DNA of 64,000 nucleotides. It comes from Amycolatopsis taiwanensis DSM 45107. Its GTDB lineage: Bacteria > Actinomycetota > Actinomycetes > Mycobacteriales > Pseudonocardiaceae. Below the pieces are notes generated by a model. It saw nothing but the letters and a program-made list of their open reading frames with translations. It had not been told where the DNA came from and searched no databases. The position numbers were made by a program, and so were the translations under genes. The stretch lies in assembly GCF_000519205.1 (NCBI RefSeq), contig NZ_JAFB01000032.1, forward strand, positions 41,575 to 105,574, in the 5' to 3' direction. Positions 33,450 through 40,690 of the stretch are shown here, one piece after another (the first letter of the stretch is position 1; every line of letters begins with the position of its first letter).

Positions 33450-35143
33450 GACAGCCCGACCACTTCGCCGTGCTCGTCGAGGTCGATGCGGAACGCGGCG
33501 GGACTCGTGCCCAGGCCGGGCATCGTGCGCATGTCGCCGCAGATCGGATAGACGAACCCGGCGCCGACCGACGCGCGGACCTCCCGCACCGGCAGGGTCC
33601 AACCGGTCGGCGCACCCTTGAGCTTCGGGTCGGAGGAGATCGACAGGTGCGTCTTGGCGATGCACACGGGAAGCCGGCCGAATCCGGCCCGCTCGTAGGT
33701 GTCCAACTGTTGTGCGGCCTGCGGCGAGTACTGCACGTTCCCGGCGCCGTACACCTTGGTCGCGACCGTCTCGATCTTCTCGCGCAGCGACGCCTCATCT
33801 GGATACAGGAACCGGAAGTTCGTCGGTTCCTCCGCCGCTTCCGCGACGGCCTCGGCGAGTTCCGCGGCGCCCCGGCCACCCTCGGCGAAGTTGGTGCACA
33901 CCGCGACCCTGGCTCCCAGCTCCGCCGCGATCTGCTTGATCGCGTCGTGCTCCGAAGCGAAGTCGTCGGGGAACGCGTTGACGGCGACCACGGGGGAGAC
34001 GCCGTGCAGCCGGATGTTCTCGACCTGCTTGCGCAGGTTCGCGGCGCCCGCGGCGACGTCGTCGGGGTTCTCCTGAAGCAGCTCCGGCGGGAGCGGCTTT
34101 CCCGCGACAATGCGGTACTTGCCGGAATGTGCCTTGAGCGCGCGCACGGTCGCCACGACGACCGCCGCGTCCGGGCTGAGCCCCGAGTTCCGGCACTTGA
34201 TGTTGAAGAACCGCTCGGCGCCCATGTCCGCGCCGAACCCGGCCTCCGTGATGAGGAAGTCGCCCGCGTGCACGCCGATGCGGTCGGCCACGACGGACGA
34301 GTTCCCGGTCGCGATGTTGCCGAACGGCCCGGCGTGCACGAGCACCGGGGTGTTTTCCAGCGTCTGCAACAGGTTCGGCTTGATCGCCTCACGCAGCAGC
34401 ACGGCCATCGATCCGGCGGCGTTCAGCTCGCTCGCGGTCACCGGACTGCCGTCCTTGCCGTAGCCGACCACGATCCGGCCCAGCCGGGCCCGCAGATCTT
34501 CCAGCGAGGTGGTGAGCGCCAGCGCGGCCATCACCTCGGACGCCGCCGTGATGTCGAAGCCGGTCTGCCGTGGGACACCGTCACCGCGCCCGCCCAGACC
34601 GACGACGATGTTGCGCAGTGCCCGGTCGTTGACGTCCAGCACGCGCCGCCAGGTGATGTTGTGGGGATCCAGCCCGCGCTCGTTGCCCTGAAAGAGATGG
34701 TTGTCGATAATGGCCGCCAGCAGGTTGTGCGCGGCGGTGACCGCATGCATGTCGCCGGTCAGGTGCAGGTTCAGCAGTTCCATCGGTACCACCTGGCTGT
34801 AGCCGCCACCCGCGGCGCCGCCCTTGATGCCGAACGTCGGCCCCATCGACGGCTGCCGGATGGCCACGGTGGCGCGCTTCCCGATGTGCTTGAAGCCCTG
34901 GCCGAGCCCGACCGTCGTGGTGGTCTTGCCCTCCCCGAGCGGGGTCGGCGTGATCGCGCTGACCACCACGTACTTGGCCTTCGGCGCCTCGGCGAGCTCC
35001 TCGATGGCGTCCAGGTTGACCTTCATCACGTCGCGGCCGTAGGGCTCCAGCAGGTGGTTGGGCAGGCCCATCTCCGACGCGATGTCCTCGATCGGCTTGA
35101 GCGCCGCGCCGCGGGCGATTTCGAGATCACTGGGGAACGCCAT
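33446..35143 (-). CDS. fhs: Formate-tetrahydrofolate ligase
   Basis: Complete 10-formyl-THF synthetase of 565 residues: formate + ATP + THF to 10-formyl-THF, reversible. The P-loop-like PTPLGEGKTTTTVGLGQGF lies near 66, with PSMGPTFGIKGGAAGGGYSQ (about 99) and EAGFGADMGAERFFNIKCR (about 300) as further signatures. It is followed by fchA with overlapping stop/start. Beside enzymes that load C1 units from methylated amines onto THF, it probably runs towards formate with ATP gain. It is preceded by leader element copy 2, whose core ends 52 bases before the ATG. A GAGGAG ribosome site lies about 11 bases ahead of the start. Confidence 0.97.
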   Translation of the reverse strand: MAFPSDLEIARGAALKPIEDIASEMGLPNHLLEPYGRDVMKVNLDAIEELAEAPKAKYVVVSAITPTPLGEGKTTTTVGLGQGFKHIGKRATVAIRQPSMGPTFGIKGGAAGGGYSQVVPMELLNLHLTGDMHAVTAAHNLLAAIIDNHLFQGNERGLDPHNITWRRVLDVNDRALRNIVVGLGGRGDGVPRQTGFDITAASEVMAALALTTSLEDLRARLGRIVVGYGKDGSPVTASELNAAGSMAVLLREAIKPNLLQTLENTPVLVHAGPFGNIATGNSSVVADRIGVHAGDFLITEAGFGADMGAERFFNIKCRNSGLSPDAAVVVATVRALKAHSGKYRIVAGKPLPPELLQENPDDVAAGAANLRKQVENIRLHGVSPVVAVNAFPDDFASEHDAIKQIAAELGARVAVCTNFAEGGRGAAELAEAVAEAAEEPTNFRFLYPDEASLREKIETVATKVYGAGNVQYSPQAAQQLDTYERAGFGRLPVCIAKTHLSISSDPKLKGAPTGWTLPVREVRASVGAGFVYPICGDMRTMPGLGTSPAAFRIDLDEHGEVVGLS

Positions 35144-35195
35144 GAAACGTCATCTCCTCTACCACGCTGTTGAGGTAGCGCTACGGTGTCATTCA

Positions 35196-35320
35196 GAACG
35201 TGTTCGGGTAGACAGGCCGTGACTTCTCCTCGCCGGCTGCCGGTTGGCCACGCCGGCGGCCTGCCTCCCCGCCCACGTGCAGTGTTGTGCTGTGTCACCA
35301 AGCTCGCCCATCTCGCGTTT
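35196..35320 (-). promoter_or_regulatory. Repeated leader element, copy 2 (riboswitch candidate)
   Basis: Sense-direction copy before fhs. The core (35196-35281) is almost identical to copy 1: TGCACGTGGGCGGGGAGG at the start, CCCGAACACGTTC at the end, differing at a handful of inner positions and one small insertion. The weaker upstream block (AAACGCGAGAT, then GCTTGGTGACAC) reaches 35320 and includes the stop codon of the preceding mgdC gene. Between core and fhs, CTACC can pair with GGTAG directly before the GAGGAG ribosome site. Confidence 0.7.
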
Positions 35321-38300
35321 TGGACAACCCTGCGTCAAGGTCTATACCAAACTCGGCGCCCGCGTCGAGCAAGGCGTCGAACAGGTACTGCCCGGACGAG
35401 CGTTCGCAGTGAAGCAGATAGCTCGGTATCCCGTCACGGTCGAGACGGATCACGTCGGTCACGAGTTTCGCCACCGAGGTGCGCAGCGCCGCCCCGTCGG
35501 GGGTGAAGTCGTCCGCGAGATCGATCGCGCACACCTTGGCCAGCGCCTCCGCCGAACGCGCACCGGCCAGCCGCATCAGCGCACGGCCGTGCGTGAGGTC
35601 GATGACCGAGGCGAACTCGCCGGTCTCCTGGACGAGCCCGCGCAGGCTCGACACCAGCTTGTCCTGGCTGCCCGGCCCGCCGAGCACGAGCCATTCGCCC
35701 GGCCCCGACCCGACGACGACGGTGCCCGCGCTGCCGGCAACCGCCCGGCCGAACCTCGTGCCGAGCGCGGTGGCCAGCGGCCCGCTTTCGGCCGCCCTGA
35801 CGCAGACCTTGGCGAGCGGCGTCTGATCGGCAAGGGTCAATGCCGCGTTGCTGTGCCGGGGCTCGACCTCCCAGTCGGCGATCGTGGTGCGCTCACCGGC
35901 ACCGATCGCGATCGGGCTGCGCGCGACGGGCGTCGCATGTGGACGGTGCGCCGGCGTGCAGACGGGGACGTCCTGGCGCTTCCCCTCTGGATCGACGTGC
36001 GCCAGATGCTCGGTCACCCGCGCGGCGATGTCGCGGCCATCGGGCAGCCGGACGGTGACCGTGGTACCGGCCGTGGCCAGGGGAGCGTCGAGTTGGCCGA
36101 GGCAGATGGCCCGGCCCAGCGTCGGCGACATCCGGCTTGACGTGATGCGCCCGCGGATGGTGCCATCACGTTCGGTGATCTGGCTCGCCTCGGGCGGGAC
36201 GATCGTGCCATCAACCGGCTGCAAGCCGACGAGGCGGGTGTCCGCGCCGCTTTGGTGTTGCCAGACCAGTTCCGGCTTGCCGGCGAAGTCGTCCTTGTCG
36301 AGCTTGATCGCCCAGTCCAGCCCGGCGCTGTAGGCCTTGGTCAGCCCATCGGTGTCCTGCCCGACGATCAGATGGCCCTTCTCCAGGCGCAGGATTCGTT
36401 GCGCCTCGACGCCGAACGGCTGCACCCCGAGGTCTTCGCCGTGTTGCAGCAGCGTTTCCCACACGTGCAGCCCGTAGGCGGCGGGCACGTGCAACTCGTA
36501 GGAAAGCTCGCCGGTGAACCCGATCCGCCACAGCACGCAGTCGTCGACGCCCGCGATACGGCCGGTACGCACCTGCATGTAGCCGAACGCCTCGGGGGAG
36601 AGGTCGATGTCCTCGGTGAGCCTGCCCACGAGTTCGCGTGATCGCGGGCCGGCCACGTTGATGCTGGCGTAGGCCGTGGTGACCGGCGTGACGTGCACGC
36701 GCCAGTCCGGACGCTCGGTTTGCAGCCAGTTCTCGACCCATTCCCATACCGCCGCCGCACCCGATGACGTGGTGCTCATCAGGTAATGGTCCTCACCAAG
36801 ACGCCCGGTCACACCGTCGTCGAACACGACGCCGTCCTCGGCGCACATCACGCCGTAACGAACCTTCCCGACGCCGAGCTTGGCCCACTTGTTGACATAG
36901 AGCAGGTTCAACAGCTTCGGTACGTCCGGCCCGCGCAGGTCCAGCTTGCCGATCGGGGTGACATCGATGATCCCGACGCGTTCCCGGACCGCGCGGACCT
37001 CCCCGGCCGGGTCGCCGTAGTGATCGGGGCGGATCCACTGGCCCGCGACGAGGGGCTTGGCGTTGTTGCGCTCGTGCCACGGTTGCATGGGGGAGTGGCG
37101 CACCGGCTCGAAGATCCGGCCGGCGAGCGCGCCGAGCGTGACCGGGACGTACATCGGCCGCCAGGTGGTGGTGCCGGTCTCGGCGATCGTGCGGCCACTC
37201 GCCTCGGCGACCGCCGCGATCGCGTTGATCGTTTCCAGTTTCCCTTGCAGGGGGCCCATGGTCGCGGTGGTGTACCGCTTGGCCAGCTCGGCGGAGTCGT
37301 AGCCTTCGCGCACCGCCTGGTGCAGATCCTTCGACGACACGTCCTCGGAGAAGTCGACGAAGCCGTGGGTCAGCCCGCGGAACAGTTCGGGGTGGTCGTG
37401 CACCGGCAACTCCGGCAGTGACTCCCGGCCGGTCGGTGGTTCGGCGAGCTTCGCCCCGTTGCGGGTCGGGACGGCGCCGAGGTGCGTGTAGCGCTGCCAC
37501 AGCGCCCGCCTGGCGGCCTCCGCGCCCACGGCCCGGGCATGGTCGGTGAGTTCTTCCAGGGTCCCGTCGCCGGCCAGGCCGCCGACCGCGAACACGGTGT
37601 CGCTCGCCTTTCCGCCGGGGAGGAAGCGGGCCGCGGTGGGCGAGTACACCGGGATGTCGCCCGCCATGGTGAGCAATGACATCGGTGCGGTCCAGCCGGT
37701 GGCGGTGACCAGGAGATCGGCTTCGATCGTGCGACCGCCGGCGAGTTCGACCGAGCGCACGCCGCGCCTGCCGCGGGCCCGGAGGACGATGTCCTCGCCC
37801 CGCCGGGCGTCGACGACCTCGGCGATCTCGACCCCGGCTCGTTCCAGGTCGCCGATCGCGGCGTCGCCGGAGGCGTTGGCGGTGAGCACGACCGCGCGGT
37901 TGCCGGGCTTGACGGCGTAGAGGTTGATCAGCCTGCGCGCCGCGGTGGACAGCATGACGCCGGGCAGGTCGTTTCCGGCGAAGACGTACGGGCGCTCCAC
38001 CAGCCCGCCGGCGACGATCAGTGTGCGTGCCCTGGCCTTGATCAGCCGTTCCAGACAGCCACTCCGCGGCCGTTGCACGACGGCGAGCCAGTTCTCGTCG
38101 TAGCGGCCGAGTACGACGGAATTGGTGAGTACCTCGATGCCCTCGGTCGCGCGCACCTTCTCGGTCAGCTCGGCGAGCACGTCCGGGCCTGTCCACCGCA
38201 GGTGCCCGCCGAGCTGGTGCTCCTCCTCCACCAGCAGCACCCGCGCGCCCGCGCGGGCCGCGGCCACCGCCGCTGCCATGCCCGCCGGACCGCCGCCCGC

Positions 38301-38813
38301 GACGAGCACATCCGGGTGGGCGTACCGCTTGTCGTGGTAACCGGGCGGAGTACCCGGGGAGATCTCGCCCGCGTGCACGAACCGGCCGAGTACCTTTTCG
38401 TAGGCGGGCCAAAGGAATTCCGGCTTCATGAAGGTCTTGTAGTAGAACCCGGGAGACAGGGACCGGCCCACGAACCGGTTGACCGCCTTGACGTCGAAGC
38501 GCAGCGACGGCCAGGTGTCCTGCGAGCGCACGTGCATGTCCTGCTCGACGAGCCGGTGTGCGCCGCGCACGTTGGGCTCGTCGCCGACCTGCACCATGCA
38601 GCCGGGATCGTGGAAGCCGGCGGTGAGCAGACCGCGGACGCGGTGGTATTTGAAGCTGCGGGAGAACACCCGCTCACCGGCGGCGGCCAGCGCCGAGATG
38701 ATCGTGTCTCCGTCGAACGCGGGAAACCTCCGTCCGTTCCAGGAGAAGCTCAGGGCGTGGGTGCGGTCGATGACCTCGCCGCGCTGCGCGTCCAACCGCA
38801 TGGCGCCCTTCAT
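35295..38813 (-). CDS. mgdC: Sarcosine oxidase/N-methylglutamate dehydrogenase alpha subunit with fused gamma
   Basis: Large flavoprotein subunit of 1172 residues. Order: an N-terminal 2Fe-2S-like fold segment (FPAFDGDTIISALAAAGERV), a Rossmann FAD/NAD domain with VLVAGGGPAGMAAAVAAARA (about 155), and a THF-binding GcvT-like domain from about 575 (QPWHERNNAKPLVAG) to about 960. The last 200 residues (ADWEVEPRHSNAALTL onward, SVIDLTHGRALMRLAG near 1090) match the separate gamma subunit of heterotetrameric sarcosine oxidases, so alpha and gamma are fused. The enzyme demethylates an N-methylated amino acid and hands the methyl carbon to THF. Start ATG 38813 overlaps the delta stop. Neighbouring gmaS and mgsABC favour N-methylglutamate over sarcosine. 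The frame is open far upstream but that part lies over the delta gene. Confidence 0.88.
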   Translation of the reverse strand: MKGAMRLDAQRGEVIDRTHALSFSWNGRRFPAFDGDTIISALAAAGERVFSRSFKYHRVRGLLTAGFHDPGCMVQVGDEPNVRGAHRLVEQDMHVRSQDTWPSLRFDVKAVNRFVGRSLSPGFYYKTFMKPEFLWPAYEKVLGRFVHAGEISPGTPPGYHDKRYAHPDVLVAGGGPAGMAAAVAAARAGARVLLVEEEHQLGGHLRWTGPDVLAELTEKVRATEGIEVLTNSVVLGRYDENWLAVVQRPRSGCLERLIKARARTLIVAGGLVERPYVFAGNDLPGVMLSTAARRLINLYAVKPGNRAVVLTANASGDAAIGDLERAGVEIAEVVDARRGEDIVLRARGRRGVRSVELAGGRTIEADLLVTATGWTAPMSLLTMAGDIPVYSPTAARFLPGGKASDTVFAVGGLAGDGTLEELTDHARAVGAEAARRALWQRYTHLGAVPTRNGAKLAEPPTGRESLPELPVHDHPELFRGLTHGFVDFSEDVSSKDLHQAVREGYDSAELAKRYTTATMGPLQGKLETINAIAAVAEASGRTIAETGTTTWRPMYVPVTLGALAGRIFEPVRHSPMQPWHERNNAKPLVAGQWIRPDHYGDPAGEVRAVRERVGIIDVTPIGKLDLRGPDVPKLLNLLYVNKWAKLGVGKVRYGVMCAEDGVVFDDGVTGRLGEDHYLMSTTSSGAAAVWEWVENWLQTERPDWRVHVTPVTTAYASINVAGPRSRELVGRLTEDIDLSPEAFGYMQVRTGRIAGVDDCVLWRIGFTGELSYELHVPAAYGLHVWETLLQHGEDLGVQPFGVEAQRILRLEKGHLIVGQDTDGLTKAYSAGLDWAIKLDKDDFAGKPELVWQHQSGADTRLVGLQPVDGTIVPPEASQITERDGTIRGRITSSRMSPTLGRAICLGQLDAPLATAGTTVTVRLPDGRDIAARVTEHLAHVDPEGKRQDVPVCTPAHRPHATPVARSPIAIGAGERTTIADWEVEPRHSNAALTLADQTPLAKVCVRAAESGPLATALGTRFGRAVAGSAGTVVVGSGPGEWLVLGGPGSQDKLVSSLRGLVQETGEFASVIDLTHGRALMRLAGARSAEALAKVCAIDLADDFTPDGAALRTSVAKLVTDVIRLDRDGIPSYLLHCERSSGQYLFDALLDAGAEFGIDLDAGLSKTRDGRAW

Positions 38814-39061
38814 CGCTCGCCTCCCGCCGGCGCGATCTCGTTGGTCAACGTGTTGCGGCGCAACGGGAAGTACCGCCGGCATCCGGCGGTGTGGTACCAG
38901 TTCTCGTCGACCCAGCCGCACCGGTTCACGCGGAAGTAGAGGTACTGTCGCCACTCCTCGGCGCTCGCCGACGCGACGTCGGGGCGCGTCCTGGCCTCTC
39001 CCTGGTGGCGGAACTCCGTGGCATTGCGGGGACCGCACCACGGGCACGGAATCTGCATCAT
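38810..39061 (-). CDS. mgdB: Delta subunit of sarcosine oxidase/N-methylglutamate dehydrogenase
   Basis: Small subunit of 83 residues. It begins MMQIPCPWCGPRNATEF, with the CxxC half of the zinc site, and holds EWRQYLYFRVNRCGWVDENW and HTAGCRRYFPLRRNTLT, which complete the family pattern including the later His/Cys ligands. It binds zinc and helps hold the alpha and beta subunits together. Start ATG 39061 has AAGGA eight bases before it; a TTG at 39064 and an ATG at 39058 are alternatives. The stop overlaps the start of the alpha subunit gene. Leader copy 3 sits directly in front. Confidence 0.9.
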   Translation of the reverse strand: MMQIPCPWCGPRNATEFRHQGEARTRPDVASASAEEWRQYLYFRVNRCGWVDENWYHTAGCRRYFPLRRNTLTNEIAPAGGER

Positions 39062-39083
39062 CAAGAAAATCCTTCTTTTTCAG

Positions 39084-39204
39084 GAACGTGTGCGGGTAGC
39101 CAGGCCGTGACATACGTCGTCGACTGCCGGTCCGCTACGGGGGCGGCCTGCCTCCCCGCCCCCGTGCACCGTTGCTGTCCATCATCAGGTGCCAATCTCG
39201 CGTT
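39084..39204 (-). promoter_or_regulatory. Repeated leader element, copy 3 (riboswitch candidate)
   Basis: Sense-direction copy before mgdB, more diverged than copies 1 and 2 but with the same landmarks: TGCACGGGGGCGGGGAGG, GGCAGGCC, ACCGGCAG, GTCACGGCCTGGCTACCCG and ACACGTTC in the same order and spacing. The upstream AACGCGAGAT block ends at 39204. Immediately after the core, TCCT (39082-39085) is complementary to the AGGA of the ribosome site (39070-39073), and AAGAA/TTCTT can also pair around it, so sequestration of the ribosome site is easy to draw. Confidence 0.65.
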
Positions 39205-39222
39205 ATGTTGCGGTCTGTCTCA

Positions 39223-40467
39223 TTAGTGCCCGACCGCCGCGGCGCCCTTCTCGCCGACGAGCCGGCCCGAGGCGAACCGGTCCAGTCCGAACGAGGCGAT
39301 GATCTCTCCGGGACGCTCGTGGGCGACGCAGTCGGCCATCGCCTCGCCGGAGACGGGGCCCGCCTTGAAGCCGTAGGTGCCCCAGCCGACGTCCACATAG
39401 AACCCCTCGACCGGGGTGGGACCCATGATCGGCGAGTAATCCGGGGTCATGTCGCACAGCCCGGCCCACTGCCGCAACAGCCGCATCTTCGACAGGGCCG
39501 GCATGAGTTCGAGCACGTGCCCGGCGAGGCCCTCGGCGAACTCGAGCGAGCCGCGCATGGAGTAGGAGGTGAACGGGTCCACGCTCGCGCCGAACACGAG
39601 CTCGCCGCGATCGGTCTGACTGACGTAGACGTGCAGGGTCCCGGAGACGATCACGGTGTCGAGGAACAGGCGCACCGGCTCGGTGACGGCGGCCTGCAGC
39701 GGTGACGTGGTGACCGGCATGCCGACGCCGACCATGTCGGAGATCAGGGTCGACCAGCCGGCCGTGCAGTTGACCACCACGGGGGTCGCGATGCGACCGC
39801 GGTTCGTCCGCACGGCGAGGACCCGGTCCCCCTTGGTTTCGATGCCGACGACCTCGGTGTTCTGGTGCAGGTGCACACCCAACGCGTCGGCCGCGCGGGC
39901 GTATCCCCATACGACCGCGTCATGCCGGATGATGCCACCCGGCGGGTGGTACAGGGCCCCGAGAATGGGATACCGCGTGCCCGGGGAGGTGTCGAGGTAG
40001 GGCACCAGTTTCTTGATCTCGTCCGGATCGATGACGTCCGAGTCGACGCCCTGGAGCTTGTTCACCTCGGCGCGCCAGCGCATCGTGCGCAACGAGCTGT
40101 CGTTGTGGGCGAGGGTCAGGTGGCCACGCCGGGAGAACATCACGTTGAAGTTCAGGTCCGCGGCCAGGTGCCGGTACAGCTGGAGCGACCGGTCGTAGAA
40201 GCGGACACCCTCCGGGGTCAGGTAGTTCGAACGCAGGATCGCGGTGTTGCGCCCGGAGCCACCGCCGCCGAGGTACCCCTTGTCCAGTACCGCGACGTTG
40301 CGGATTCCGTGGTTGCGCGCGAGGTAGTAGGCGGTCGCGAGCCCGTGCACGCCACCGCCGATGATCACCACGTCGTAGCTGCCGGCCAGGGGATGTGCCC
40401 GCCACACTCGCGGCCAGTCCGAGCCGGTGAGGCCGCGGCGGATCAGGCTGAACGCTGAGTAGCGCAT
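39223..40467 (-). CDS. mgdA: Beta subunit of sarcosine oxidase/N-methylglutamate dehydrogenase
   Basis: FAD-dependent catalytic subunit of 414 residues, DAO superfamily. The N-terminus MRYSAFSLIRRGLTG is the typical SoxB start; the FAD site is YDVVIIGGGVHGLATAYYLA (about 31), covalent-flavin region GGGGSGRNTAILRSNYLTPE (about 67), and the C-terminal loop VEGFYVDVGWGTYGFKAGPV (about 358). It oxidises the N-methyl amino acid and forms the enzyme with the delta and alpha-gamma subunits encoded next. The ATG at 40467 fits the usual start. It diverges from gmaS, with a shared 220-bp promoter region that holds the GTCCACT-type motif. In an N-methylglutamate pathway it is mgdA; in a pure sarcosine pathway it would be soxB. 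Confidence 0.9.
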   Translation of the reverse strand: MRYSAFSLIRRGLTGSDWPRVWRAHPLAGSYDVVIIGGGVHGLATAYYLARNHGIRNVAVLDKGYLGGGGSGRNTAILRSNYLTPEGVRFYDRSLQLYRHLAADLNFNVMFSRRGHLTLAHNDSSLRTMRWRAEVNKLQGVDSDVIDPDEIKKLVPYLDTSPGTRYPILGALYHPPGGIIRHDAVVWGYARAADALGVHLHQNTEVVGIETKGDRVLAVRTNRGRIATPVVVNCTAGWSTLISDMVGVGMPVTTSPLQAAVTEPVRLFLDTVIVSGTLHVYVSQTDRGELVFGASVDPFTSYSMRGSLEFAEGLAGHVLELMPALSKMRLLRQWAGLCDMTPDYSPIMGPTPVEGFYVDVGWGTYGFKAGPVSGEAMADCVAHERPGEIIASFGLDRFASGRLVGEKGAAAVGH

Positions 40468-40527
40468 GACGTTGCCCTTCCAGAGGCTGTCTCGGTGCCC
40501 TCCACACTAGGATGATCTATAAACAAA

Positions 40528-40544
40528 GTCCACTATTAGGAAAC
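40528..40544. promoter_or_regulatory. Shared operator-like motif, mgdA/gmaS site
   Basis: GTCCACTATTAGGAAAC lies 61 bp before mgdA and about 147 bp before gmaS. It agrees at most positions with GTCCACTCATAGTAAAC upstream of tmm and with the reverse complement of the site upstream of the XRE-cupin gene. A common regulator for both amine clusters is the inference. Confidence 0.5.
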
Positions 40545-40618
40545 AAGCCGAAGGATCGGCATTGAGCTTTGGCCCGGTGCATGGCATGGTGGGCGGTACT
40601 TGTATCGCAGAGAGATAC

Positions 40619-40641
40619 GTTGTCTACCCCATGTGGACAAC
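40619..40641. promoter_or_regulatory. Inverted repeat before gmaS
   Basis: GTTGTC and GACAAC are separated by 11 bases, 50 bp before the gmaS start. A second protein site or part of a promoter is possible; the sequence differs from the GTCCACT-type motif. Confidence 0.35.
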
Positions 40642-40690
40642 TGGTCTAGCAGAACTCCACCGGCAAAGACGCCGGAGTAGGAGGCGGCAC

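Noticed and set aside
35196..35281. ZTP or THF riboswitch before fhs
   Set aside because: Known classes upstream of fhs have other conserved cores; only a short CGGCCTG-like similarity to ZTP was seen, which is not enough.
38814..39113. Upstream extension of the mgdC frame by about 100 residues
   Set aside because: It overlaps the delta subunit gene in another frame; the ATG at 38813 overlaps the delta stop and matches the normal start of alpha subunits.
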